In this document: piece by piece, positions 17,387-25,204 of the stretch
Numbering within the stretch: position 1 is the stretch's first letter
Layout of the letters: every line of letters begins with the position of its first letter
Assembly: GCA_963698775.1 (NCBI GenBank)
Contig: CAVOSE010000029.1
Span: forward strand, 1 to 64,000
Direction: 5' to 3'
DNA: 64,000 nt
Origin: Thiohalocapsa sp963698775
GTDB lineage: Bacteria; Pseudomonadota; Gammaproteobacteria; Chromatiales; Chromatiaceae
Position numbers and translations under genes: made by a program
Notes under the pieces: generated by a model
The model's input: the letters and a program-made list of their open reading frames with translations, nothing else
What the model was told of the DNA's origin: nothing
Databases searched by the model: none

Positions 17387-17693
17387 TGATAAGTTCCTCC
17401 TTCAGTGCCTTGAGGATGTGTGCAGGTGCGTTCTCTTGCCGGGATTTGGCGTAGATCGTCAGAAGCCAAATCAAACTGTCGCCGAGTTGATTGTAGTAGA
17501 TGACTCTCACGCCTCCTCGTTTACCCTGGCCCTCTCGGGACCACCGGACCTTACGAACGCCACCCGACCCTGGCACGACATCCCCCGCTTCGGGATTCCG
17601 CGCAAGCCAGGCGGCAAACTTGCCCCGCTCGTCTTCTGAAAAATAGTCCGGCCAACGCGCAGAAAATATCGGGGACTCGATAAGGGTGAACAT
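17373..17693 (-). CDS. RelE/HigB-type toxin
   Basis: A 106-residue RelE-superfamily protein: SARWPDYFSEDERGKFAAWL at the start, a central GVRKVRWSREGQGKRGGVRV, YYNQLGDSLIWLLTIYAKSR and the C-terminal helix EELINGSE. The RGGVRVIYY and IYAKS motifs are those of the HigB-2/RelE group, which cleaves mRNA on the ribosome. The ATG at 17693 fits the family start better than one 12 codons earlier. Confidence 0.85.
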   Translation of the reverse strand: MFTLIESPIFSARWPDYFSEDERGKFAAWLARNPEAGDVVPGSGGVRKVRWSREGQGKRGGVRVIYYNQLGDSLIWLLTIYAKSRQENAPAHILKALKEELINGSE

Positions 17694-17883
17694 CCCACGA
17701 AATCTACGGCAATGCCGTATGCTTTGCAAGCGCAGAAAATGACTCGTGCCTGAGCGTTTGCCCTTTCACTATTGGCATCGTTGATGATCCGGTGAGTGAA
17801 GTATGTCCCCGGAATTCTGGGAATTCTGGGAATTCTGGCTCACTCCGACGTCTCAGGCCAGCACCCAAATTAAGTAAACTGTC

Positions 17884-18197
17884 ATCGGAACTGGCCCGTC
17901 CTCTACCAAGTCGTCCAGCAGCACCTGGAGACCTATCTGGCGCTCGCAGGGAAAGACGACTGGGACGGGCAGCGCGTGCCGGCCTACGTGGAGCGTGAGT
18001 TCCGCCACTACCTCGAATGCGGCATCCTCGCCTACGGTTTTGCGAGGGCCAGATGCCCGGGCTGCGGGCATGACTTCCTGGTCGCCTTCTCGTGCAAAGG
18101 TCGCGGCCTGTGTCCGTCGTGCAACGCCCGGCGCATGGCGGAGACCGCGGCGCACCTGGTCGATCACGTCATCCCGCCGCTGCCGGTGCGCCAGTGA
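17884..18197 (+). pseudogene. IS91-type transposase, N-terminal zinc domain only
   Basis: An open segment reads YQVVQQHLETYLALAGKDDW, then VEREFRHYLECGILAYGFAR, CPGCGHDFLVAFSCKGRGLC and PSCNARRMAETAAHLVDHVI. The CxxCx16CxxxxxCxxC pattern is the transposase zinc-binding domain of IS91 elements. The frame stops right after PPLPVRQ, where the catalytic domain should begin, and no start codon is preserved. IS ends are not recognisable. Confidence 0.8.
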
Positions 18198-18530
18198 GCT
18201 TAGAGCCATTATAAATCAGTGACTTGCAGAGCGCAGAAACGGACGCGAGGGGGTCGGATGCCAGCCCGGGGGCACCAAAACCAAGTATGCGGCTCATGAG
18301 CAACCAGGAACTTGACTCTGCGCCTCCCGCGTAAGCTGCGGATATACGAGACCGATACCCTTAACTTAGTGCCATTCGAGCCTGGCCCCTTTTCCCTCTA
18401 CGAGTCATGGCCGGCGCTGGTCAGGTCCGCATACTGATCCTTGTCGTTGTCCTTGTTGTCTTTACCGCGCTCGTTTTCCTAACGACCACGACAACGAGAA
18501 ATTGGACCCATCTGTGAAAATGCGGCGCGC
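18198..18530. other. gene-free stretch
   Basis: No gene is visible. A GTCGTTGTC-rich segment at 18441-18502 (CTTGTCGTTGTCC ... GACCACGACAACGAG) can form an imperfect hairpin and resembles the hexanucleotide repeat at 45867-45900. Confidence 0.5.
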
Positions 18531-19784
18531 TCAAGCACTCTCGTCGCGCGGATCAGCGCGAGCGGCCCAGAGCGCCGTCACCGGCACCGCGAACCTGTTG
18601 CGCCCGAAGGCGACGACCTGCTCGCCGGTGTACAGAACGACTCCGGCGCACAAGCGCCCGCCTGCATCTTGGTCCAAGGCATCGATCCCGGCAAAGTCTT
18701 TGGCGGCCACGCCGCGGGCCGACTTGACCTCGATCCCGGCGATTCGCCCGGCCGCGTCTTCGATCACCAGGTCGACCTCTCGGCCGGCCGCCGTTCGATA
18801 ATGGAACAGCTTCACCCGGGTGTCGGACCACGCGGCCTGCTTGCGCAGCTCCGCGACGACGAAGGTCTCGAGCAATCCGCCAAGGTGCATCGGGTTCGCA
18901 GCGAGAGATTCCGCCGTGTGTCCGGCCAGGTGCGCGGTCAACCCGCAGTCGATGAGATGGACCTTGGGCGACTTGGTCAGCCGCTTGCCGAGGTTCGCGG
19001 ACCAAGCCGGGAGGGGCCGGAACAGAAAGGTGGCCTGCAGCAGGGTAAGATAACGCTTGAGCGTCGTCTGCGCGATGCCGGTGCTGCGCGCCAGCTCGGA
19101 CATGTTGAGCAGCCCGCCGACCCGTCCGGCGAGCAAGGCCAAGAGCCGCGGCATCTCGGTTAAACCCTCGATATTGGCCAGATCGCGAACGTCGCGTTGC
19201 AGCAGCGCCGTGATGTACGCCTCAAACCAGGCGGCCCGGCGCCTGCCGGCCGCGCGTGCGAGGGCCTCCGGATAACCGCCGGCGACGACGATCTCGGTCA
19301 GCGATGCCATGGGCTCCCCGGCCAAGTTCGGCAAGTTACCGGCGAACAGCGCATCGATAAAGGACTCCCGTCGCCCGCGCAGTTCCCCCTGCGACAAGGG
19401 CTCCAACGTGACGATCTCCATGCGCCCGGCCAGCGACTCTGACATGCGCGGCAGCAGCAGCACGTTGGCCGAGCCGGTCAGCAGGAACCGCCCGGGCCTG
19501 CGGTCTGCGTCGACCGACAGTTTGATGGCCTGGAACAGCCCCGGAGCCTTCTGCACCTCGTCGATGACGACGCGCTCCCCGAGTCCCGCGACAAAGCCCT
19601 GCGGATCGGCCGTCGCCGCCGCCAGCGCGGTCGCGTCATCAAGCGTCAACGCCGTGGCCGAGCCGGCCCCAGTCAGCCGTGCGGCCAGAGTGCTCTTGCC
19701 AGTCTGGCGGGCACCATTCAGCAGTACGACCGGCGTGTCAGCCAGCGCCGCCATCAGCTCGGTCTCGGAATTTCGCTGGTACAT
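18531..19784 (-). CDS. AAA ATPase with DUF4143 domain
   Basis: In this 417-residue protein the Walker A is LLNGARQTGKSTLAARL (residues 20-36), Walker B is ERVVIDEVQKAPGLF, and sensor-1 is GRFLLTGSANVL. The C-terminal DUF4143 part (AELRKQAAWSDTRVKLFHYR, GREVDLVIEDAAGRIAGIEV) carries a PD-(D/E)XK-like D...E-x-K signature (VDLVIE, GIEVKSA). The family is common in bacteria and archaea; a role in toxin-antitoxin or mobile element control has been suggested but not settled. The frame is complete and of normal length, and flanked by decayed genes. Confidence 0.9.
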   Translation of the reverse strand: MYQRNSETELMAALADTPVVLLNGARQTGKSTLAARLTGAGSATALTLDDATALAAATADPQGFVAGLGERVVIDEVQKAPGLFQAIKLSVDADRRPGRFLLTGSANVLLLPRMSESLAGRMEIVTLEPLSQGELRGRRESFIDALFAGNLPNLAGEPMASLTEIVVAGGYPEALARAAGRRRAAWFEAYITALLQRDVRDLANIEGLTEMPRLLALLAGRVGGLLNMSELARSTGIAQTTLKRYLTLLQATFLFRPLPAWSANLGKRLTKSPKVHLIDCGLTAHLAGHTAESLAANPMHLGGLLETFVVAELRKQAAWSDTRVKLFHYRTAAGREVDLVIEDAAGRIAGIEVKSARGVAAKDFAGIDALDQDAGGRLCAGVVLYTGEQVVAFGRNRFAVPVTALWAARADPRDESA

Positions 19785-19911
19785 GGCGGAATATTAGCCA
19801 CGGTGTGGTGAATAATCCACCACGGTGGGGCAAGAATTCGTGCATCGTCCTGGGCGCCTGCGCTTGGCCGCTCAACCAGACCTTGGCGTCGCTCGGCGCA
19901 TAGACCGGCGT

Positions 19912-20175
19912 CCGACGGCCGGTCACAAAGGAACGCCGCAGACCGACGAGGGCGCGCCCGGCCTGTGCCTTGCGCCCGAGCAGCATACGGAAGCGCAGGC
20001 TGTCGCGGTCGGTCAGCGCCAGCTCGACCGGCCAGCGCTGACCGACGACGATGAGGTCGGCGGTGATAACGCAGCGTTGTTCGCGATCGCCACCGAAATC
20101 GGTGACGGTGCGCCGGTCCAGCAGCGGGGCCTCACAGTGGACAATCAGGTCATCGCGGTCCTGCACCGGGTGCAC
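19912..20175 (-). pseudogene. C-terminal remnant of an ATP-dependent zinc-protease-like (RimK-associated, DUF785) protein
   Basis: The segment VHPVQDRDDLIVHCEAPLLD, REQRCVITADLIVVGQRWPV, ELALTDRDSLRFRMLLGRKA and RRSFVTGR follows the order of this aspartyl-protease-like family (VxR.VTDSGG, LTNRD.M.FRMLLGR). The GG in TDFGGD and the arginine after ELALTDRDSLRF are kept. The N-terminal half, with the DTGAR motif, is missing and other fragments abut it. It is not expected to be functional. Confidence 0.7.
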
Positions 20176-20273
20176 CGTCGGTGGCGCATCTGGCCGGCGC
20201 ACTGGCCGTGCCCACCTGGCTGCTGCTGCCGTACAACGCCGACTGGCGCTGGCAGCTCAAGCGCAGCGACTCT
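20172..20273 (+). pseudogene. C-terminal fragment of a TPR/O-GlcNAc-transferase-like protein
   Basis: About 34 residues read APSVAHLAGALAVPTWLLLP followed by YNADWRWQLKRSDS. TSVAHLAGALGKPVW.LLP..PDWRWLL.R.DS is the end of TPR-linked GT41-like proteins, so this is a fragment carried into the junk zone. It ends abruptly where an Rpn-like fragment begins (20272). Confidence 0.55.
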
Positions 20274-20479
20274 CAAAGACGGCGCCAAGCTGGACCCTGA
20301 CCACCTGCCGCCGTGGATGGACACCCCCGAGATGAGGCAAGCCATGAGCACCCTGAACACCTTTATCAGAAAAGGAGCGCGCCTATCACGCCTATCAGGC
20401 GCGCCTCGAATACCAGCGCGTCCAGCACGCGATGCAGCAGGACATGGAAGAGCGCACCCGCGCCCTGGAGCAGTGCTAG
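20272..20479 (+). pseudogene. C-terminal fragment of an Rpn-like PD-(D/E)XK nuclease/transposase
   Basis: The sequence LKDGAKLDPDHLPPWMDTPE, MRQAMSTLNTF, then after a frameshift near 20360 EKERAYHAYQARLEYQRVQH and AMQQDMEERTRALEQC with a stop, follows the tail of Rpn-family proteins (ER..YE.RLK...D). The catalytic N-terminus is absent. The REP-pgi block begins at its stop codon. Confidence 0.6.
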
Positions 20480-21085
20480 CGGGACGGGGTTTGCAACCCC
20501 GTCCCGAACGTTTCGGGGCTCGCAGAAAAAGGGATGCCGCAGGTGTTTTGGAGGCCGAAAACGTTTCGGACGGGGCACATGCCCCGTCCGGCCAGCAAGC
20601 GACATGGAGAGCAACGGAAAGCACGTCACCCGCGACGGCGTGCGCGTGGACTACGCCACCGGTCCGGTGGTCTGGGGGCAGCCGGGCACGGATGGTCAGC
20701 ATGCGTTCTACCAGCTGATCCACCAGGGCACCGAGCTGATCCCCTGTGACTTCATCGCGCCCATCCACAGTCACAATCCGCTCGGCGATCATCACACCAA
20801 GTTGCTGGCCAACTGCTTCGCGCAGGCCGAGGCATTGATGACGGGCCGCACCTTGGACGAGGCCCGCGCCGAGATGCTGGCCGCGGGGACGTCTGAGGCG
20901 GAGGCGGAACGTCTTGCCCCGCATCGCCAGTTCGATGGCAACCGGCCCAGCAGCACCATCCTGATGGATCGAGTCACGCCGCGCACGCTGGGGGCGTTGA
21001 TCGCGCTCTATGAGCACAAGATCTTCGTCCAGGGTATCGTCTGGGGGATCAATTCCTTTGACCAGTGGGGCGTGGAACTCGGCAA
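20474..21085. repeat. 612-bp duplicated REP + pgi 3' block, copy 1
   Basis: This segment reappears at 27512-28113 almost unchanged: offset 7038 on the left, 7028 after one 10-base difference near 20598, and a handful of point differences elsewhere. The block starts with GGGACGGGGTTTGCAACCCC plus its complement, continues through an AAACGTTT / GGGGCACATGCCCC palindrome and then 490 bp of pgi coding sequence. It is the longest repeat in the window. Confidence 0.95.
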
Positions 21086-21191
21086 GAAGCTCGCCGGCGT
21101 GATCCTTGCGGAACTCAGCGCCGGCAAGGTGCAGGCCGAGCACGACGCATCCACCAGCGCGCTGTTGGAGTACTATCTCAAACGGCGGTGA
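20604..21191 (+). pseudogene. pgi: glucose-6-phosphate isomerase, C-terminal fragment
   Basis: About 195 residues match the last third of Pgi: MESNGKHVTRDGVRVDYATG, PVVWGQPGTDGQHAFYQLIH, QGTELIPCDFIAPIH, GNRPSSTILMDRVTPRTLGA, LYEHKIFVQGIVWGINSFDQ and WGVELGKKLAGVILAEL. The catalytic Lys region at the C-terminus (WGVELGK) is present, but the first about 350 residues are gone. REP palindromes sit exactly where the coding sequence would continue upstream. The gene is clearly truncated rather than re-started, since no family member is this short. A second, shorter copy is at 27512-28113. Confidence 0.9.
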
Positions 21192-21208
21192 AATGGCGGC
21201 AAATAGGC

Positions 21209-21931
21209 TCAGTCCGCGGCGGACTGAGCTTGGGGCGTCGCCTCGGATCCTTCCTGGGCCGGCTCAGGGTCGGCTGTCAGCGGGGTCAGGGCGCGAGCGA
21301 AGTCCTGCGGATTCAGGTACTGGATGACAACGCCGCCGTCGTTGTCGCGGGCGATGTCCATGCCCCTGTCAGGGTAGAGCCAATGCACCACGCCGGTGGG
21401 CTCGGTGCGTTGCTCGGCCGGGGTGCCGAAGTTGCCGTCGATATCGCGGGGCTCCAGGCTCTTCCAGGGTAGGTAGGTCAGGCCGCGGATGGGCACGCCT
21501 GTCAGATTCTCGATGTCTTCCGGAGCCATGGTCACCCTGCGGCTGCCGCTGCTCATGGTGCTGACGCGCAGGCCGCGATCGTACATGGCGGCCAGCTGAT
21601 CTTGGTCTAGTCCCAGCGTGACGATCCAGTCGGCGCGTATGTTGCTCAGGATAATGTCGTCGAAGTAGACCTCGACCGAGTAGCTGCCGTCCGGGTTCGA
21701 GAACAGATTGACCTTGCCTTCTTCGTCCAGCAACGCACGAACGTCCGCGAGGGTGCTATCGCCCAGAGTGAGATTGAATACCCGCGTGCGCCCAGCGGCG
21801 TCTTGGGTGACGTCCCAGGGGTAGAGATGAAGTCCGGCCCGCTCGTCCGGGATGATCGACAACAAGAGCCATAGGCCGATGAATGCCATCAGCGCGGCGG
21901 CGAGCACGGAGAGGATGATCTTTCGGTCCAT
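21209..21931 (-). CDS. membrane-anchored conserved hypothetical protein (240 aa)
   Basis: One N-terminal transmembrane helix (ILSVLAAALMAFIGLWLLLS) is followed by a periplasmic domain of about 200 residues with the segments LHLYPWDVTQDAAGRTRVFN, LTLGDSTLADVRALLDEEGK and SYSVEVYFDDIILSNIRADW. LTLG.STL.EV...L is similar to small OmpA/BamE-like lipoprotein motifs, but I cannot name a family. It is complete, has normal codon use and neighbours other core genes. Confidence 0.75.
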   Translation of the reverse strand: MDRKIILSVLAAALMAFIGLWLLLSIIPDERAGLHLYPWDVTQDAAGRTRVFNLTLGDSTLADVRALLDEEGKVNLFSNPDGSYSVEVYFDDIILSNIRADWIVTLGLDQDQLAAMYDRGLRVSTMSSGSRRVTMAPEDIENLTGVPIRGLTYLPWKSLEPRDIDGNFGTPAEQRTEPTGVVHWLYPDRGMDIARDNDGGVVIQYLNPQDFARALTPLTADPEPAQEGSEATPQAQSAAD

Positions 21932-22107
21932 GGACGATTGTTTTCCGGGTTGGTGCCTAAGGGGAAATGTCCGGGCGGAGGTCAGCGGCGATTAGCCTCA
22001 GAGACGGGGTTCAGCCACCTGCCAAATACGCAGCCTTTCTGGCACCGATGATTGGCCGACCTTGGGGCCGACTGAAGTCGGTTTGCCCGCCTGCGCGTTC
22101 GCCGGGG

Positions 22108-22479
22108 TCAACCTAGCAGCAGGCCCGCGGCCACGGGTCGGCCTTCGCTGACCAGGATGTTGTAAGTGCGGCAGGCGGCGCCGGTGTCCATGATCTCCAC
22201 GCCGATGCCGTTTTCGAGCAATACGCGATAGACCGCCGGGTGTGGGAACCGTTGCTGTGTTCCCGTGCCGAGGATGACGACCTGGGGCCGCAGCGCCAAC
22301 AGCGCGTCGATGTGTTCGTTGGTCAGCTCGGCGCCGTCGCGTGGTCCCCAGTCGACGACCAGTTCTTCCGCGCTCACGGCAAGTCCGGTGCCGTAATCCT
22401 GGCCGTTGATGCGAATGTGGGCTGCATCATAAGCCTCGATCAGGTGCGTGCCGGCATCTTCGATCTGGGAGAATTTCAT
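22108..22479 (-). CDS. Mth938-like domain protein (DUF498/DUF598)
   Basis: A 123-residue soluble protein with the Mth938 family pattern: IRINGQDYGTGLAVSAEELV, an ALLALRPQVVILGTGTQQRF core (loop GTG), and the closing MDTGAACRTYNILVSEGRPV then AAGLLLG. The eukaryotic relative NDUFAF3 helps assemble complex I; the bacterial role is not established. The position next to the NTAQ1-like and diguanylate-cyclase-like genes gives no clear hint. Confidence 0.85.
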   Translation of the reverse strand: MKFSQIEDAGTHLIEAYDAAHIRINGQDYGTGLAVSAEELVVDWGPRDGAELTNEHIDALLALRPQVVILGTGTQQRFPHPAVYRVLLENGIGVEIMDTGAACRTYNILVSEGRPVAAGLLLG

Positions 22480-22552
22480 GCGCTGACCTTATCCAATTTT
22501 GGGTGGCATGGCCAATGATCCATGTCCGGTCCGAGGGACAAGCCACTGCCCG

Positions 22553-23137
22553 TCACCTTGGCCGGAGCCGTTGTAGCAGGGTTGCCGCGTCCAGCACTTC
22601 GCCGGGGCCGCCGGTACTCGGGGAACGGTAGCGGTGCAGATTCATGCCGCGTCCAATTGGCGGCCAGGGCGGGGGCGGGTGCTGCCAGCGGCCGTTTGGT
22701 TGGCGCATGTGGCCGCGATCGCTGGCAAACTCGCGGCGATAGTCGCCGCACGGGATGAGCCGAAACCGTGGTGAAAGGTCCGCCGGCAGCCGGTCGAGAA
22801 ACGGGAAACTGCCCGCCACCCAGTCCCGCGCCGGCAAGGGTAGGCCGAGACGCGTATCCAGGTCCCAGATCCGGTCTTCTGCATCGAGTACGACGACGTG
22901 ATAGTCCCACCAAATCAGCTGGCCCGGCGGCGCGGCGCGTTGACCTGCAAACGGGCAATGGCCAAAGGCGTTGATAATGAAGACGACATAGGTGCCCGTG
23001 CTGCTTGGCGCAACCGCGCCGCATAGCCACCAGGCGTTCTCTTCGCAGTAGAACGGATGGTAACGTAGGCCTCGTGGGGGCGGCGTCGCGCTCGCCATGC
23101 CGTTGCTGCTTGTGGCTCCTGCTTCCGGTTGCGCCAT
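22553..23137 (-). CDS. protein N-terminal glutamine amidohydrolase (NTAQ1-like)
   Basis: This 194-residue protein matches the NTAQ1 family (Nt_Gln_amidase), which turns N-terminal Gln into Glu at the top of the N-degron pathway in eukaryotes. The catalytic Cys is in HPFYCEENAWWLC (Cys31), the His in WWDYHVVVLD (His80) and the Asp in WDLDTRLGLP (Asp94), in the spacing of the human enzyme. There is no signal peptide, so it acts in the cytosol. The length is normal. A bacterial substrate is unknown. An alternative start 13 codons later would still keep all active residues. Confidence 0.85.
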   Translation of the reverse strand: MAQPEAGATSSNGMASATPPPRGLRYHPFYCEENAWWLCGAVAPSSTGTYVVFIINAFGHCPFAGQRAAPPGQLIWWDYHVVVLDAEDRIWDLDTRLGLPLPARDWVAGSFPFLDRLPADLSPRFRLIPCGDYRREFASDRGHMRQPNGRWQHPPPPWPPIGRGMNLHRYRSPSTGGPGEVLDAATLLQRLRPR

Positions 23138-23227
23138 CTTGCTGCTGCCATCTGCCGGTGCTTGCTGCCGTTCGCGTTCTGTCGCAGCTTTTCGTCTCGA
23201 GAAGGAGACGGATCAATCAGCGTCTCC

Positions 23228-23611
23228 CTAGGCGTCTGCCGCGATGACGAGGTCACGACCGGCACCGATGGCGCGATCGAGGCGTTGTTCAGCGATGCGG
23301 ATCAGGACTTCGTGATCGGCGTCCGTTTGCTGTATGGATGTGATCCCGACGCTGACGGTGATCTTAATCTCGGCGTCGTCGTCCGGCATCCCCATGGGTA
23401 CCTGGGCGAGGATGCGGCGAAAGCGCTCCGCGGCAATGATGCCTTTGTCCAGAGGGGTAAGCGGCAGCACCAGACCGAAGCGGTGGCTGTCGATCCGTCC
23501 GAGCAGGTCACAGCCGCGGATGGCGCCGGCGAGGTGCGCGGCGCATTGCATCAGCACGGCCCCGTAGATCCCGCGGTCGGTTGTGCGTGCGAAACGGTCG
23601 TCTGAAGCCAT
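23228..23611 (-). CDS. degenerate GGDEF-domain protein (127 aa)
   Basis: The protein starts with a strong AAGGA site 6 nt upstream (ATG at 23611). The layout is that of the C-terminal part of a diguanylate cyclase: CAAHLAGAIRGCDLLGRIDS, HRFGLVLPLTPLDKGIIAAE, RFRRILAQ and KITVSVGITSIQQTDADHEV. The signature loop that should read GGDEF is GRIDSHRFG, so the catalytic residues are lost and it cannot be an ordinary cyclase. About 40 residues are missing from the N-terminal part of a standard domain. It may be a GGDEF relic or a c-di-GMP-independent partner. It is transcribed divergently from alaC. Confidence 0.7.
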   Translation of the reverse strand: MASDDRFARTTDRGIYGAVLMQCAAHLAGAIRGCDLLGRIDSHRFGLVLPLTPLDKGIIAAERFRRILAQVPMGMPDDDAEIKITVSVGITSIQQTDADHEVLIRIAEQRLDRAIGAGRDLVIAADA

Positions 23612-23796
23612 CGTTGTTCCTTGCGGTTCGTCGTGGTCGATTGCCGTGAGGCCTCGGTCGCGGTGGTGTTGCAGGGCAGCAGCGCGATATTCCGACCCAT
23701 TGTTGCCGGGTTGATCATCGCGCATTTGAATCCGGCGGTCCTAACGGTACACTCTGACCTCGTAAATCCAAATCCTTTCACAGTCAGAGGTCCAGA

Positions 23797-25041
23797 GTGG
23801 TCGCCCCGGAACCCAATTTTCGTCGTATCGAGCGGCTTCCGCCGTATGTCTTCAACATTGTCAATGAGTTGAAGGCCGCGGCGCGAGCCCGGGGTGAAGA
23901 CATCATCGACTTCGGCATGGGCAACCCGGATCAGCCGACGCCGCAGCATATTGTCGACAAGCTGGTCGAGGCGTCCCAGCGCCGCGACACGCACCGCTAC
24001 TCGGTCTCGCGCGGCATACCGCGCCTGCGCCGTGCCATTGCCCGCTGGTATTCGGATCGCTATGACGTGCAGTTGGACCCGGACACCGAGACCATCGTCA
24101 CCATCGGCTCCAAGGAGGGCCTCGCGCACCTGGCGCTGGCCACCATGGGTGCCGGCGATACGGTCCTGGTGCCGAATCCGGCCTACCCGATCCATCCGTA
24201 TGGCTTCATTATCGCAGGTGCCGACGTGCGGCATGTGCGCATGACGCCGGAGGTGGACTTCTTCGAGGAACTGCAGCGCGCGATCTTGGATTCCTGGCCG
24301 CGACCGAAGATGCTGGTGTTGAACTTTCCGGGCAATCCGACGACCGAGTGCGTCGAGCTGTCCTTTTTCGAGCAGGTGGTCGAGATCGCCCGCGAGCACG
24401 GCATCTGGGTGGTGCATGACCTGGCCTATGCCGACATCGTCTTCGATGGCTACAAGGCGCCTTCGATTTTGCAGGTGCCCGGCGCCAAGGACATCGCCGT
24501 GGAGTTCTTCTCCATGTCAAAAAGCTACAACATGCCGGGCTGGCGCATCGGTTTCATGTGCGGCTGCCCGGTGCTGGTGTCGGCGTTGGCACGGATCAAG
24601 TCCTATCTTGACTATGGCACGTTTACACCGATTCAGGTGGCTGCCATCCATGCGTTAGAGTCGTCGCAGCAATGCGTTGCCGAGATTCGCGATATGTACC
24701 AGAGCCGCCGCGACGTGTTGTGCGAGGGCCTCAGCGCCGCCGGCTGGCCGGTCGAGAAGCCCAAGGCCACCATGTTCGTGTGGGCACGCATCCCGAAGCA
24801 GTATCAGCACATGGGCTCGCTCGAGTTTTCCAAGAAGTTATTGCGTGATGCCAAGGTGGCGGTGTCCCCGGGCATCGGCTTCGGCGATTACGGCGACGAC
24901 CACGTGCGCTTTGGTTTGATCGAGAACGAGCACCGCACCCGGCAGGCCGTGAAGGGTATTCGGCAGATGTTGCGCGAAGATGCCCGTACCGGGTTTCTTG
25001 CTGAGACGTCTGAGCAGTCGCCACAGCCGGCCCCGGTCTAG
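23797..25041 (+). CDS. alaC: alanine aminotransferase, AlaC type
   Basis: A 414-residue fold-type I aminotransferase that converts pyruvate and glutamate to alanine and 2-oxoglutarate. The PLP lysine is Lys242 in FFSMSKSYNMPGWRIGF. Other landmarks are DIIDFGMGNPDQPTPQHIV, RYSVSRGIPRLRRAIARWY, YPIHPYGFIIAG and VLNFPGNPTTECV. It starts at a GTG with AGAGG 6 nt upstream. AlaC followed by homoserine dehydrogenase is a frequent gammaproteobacterial gene order, and hom follows 160 nt downstream. Confidence 0.92.
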   Translation: MVAPEPNFRRIERLPPYVFNIVNELKAAARARGEDIIDFGMGNPDQPTPQHIVDKLVEASQRRDTHRYSVSRGIPRLRRAIARWYSDRYDVQLDPDTETIVTIGSKEGLAHLALATMGAGDTVLVPNPAYPIHPYGFIIAGADVRHVRMTPEVDFFEELQRAILDSWPRPKMLVLNFPGNPTTECVELSFFEQVVEIAREHGIWVVHDLAYADIVFDGYKAPSILQVPGAKDIAVEFFSMSKSYNMPGWRIGFMCGCPVLVSALARIKSYLDYGTFTPIQVAAIHALESSQQCVAEIRDMYQSRRDVLCEGLSAAGWPVEKPKATMFVWARIPKQYQHMGSLEFSKKLLRDAKVAVSPGIGFGDYGDDHVRFGLIENEHRTRQAVKGIRQMLREDARTGFLAETSEQSPQPAPV

Positions 25042-25204
25042 TCGGCGGCGTTCCCAGTCAGACGCCGTCGCGGCGTCAGTGCTCGCCAAGGCCGACCACT
25101 CGCTTATCCAGTCTAGAACACGCGCTTTCCGGTCCTGCCAGGCGTCGCCGTGCGCGGCGTTCTGGCAGCAACAGGCCGGTCACGGCACAACAAGAGGACA
25201 AACT

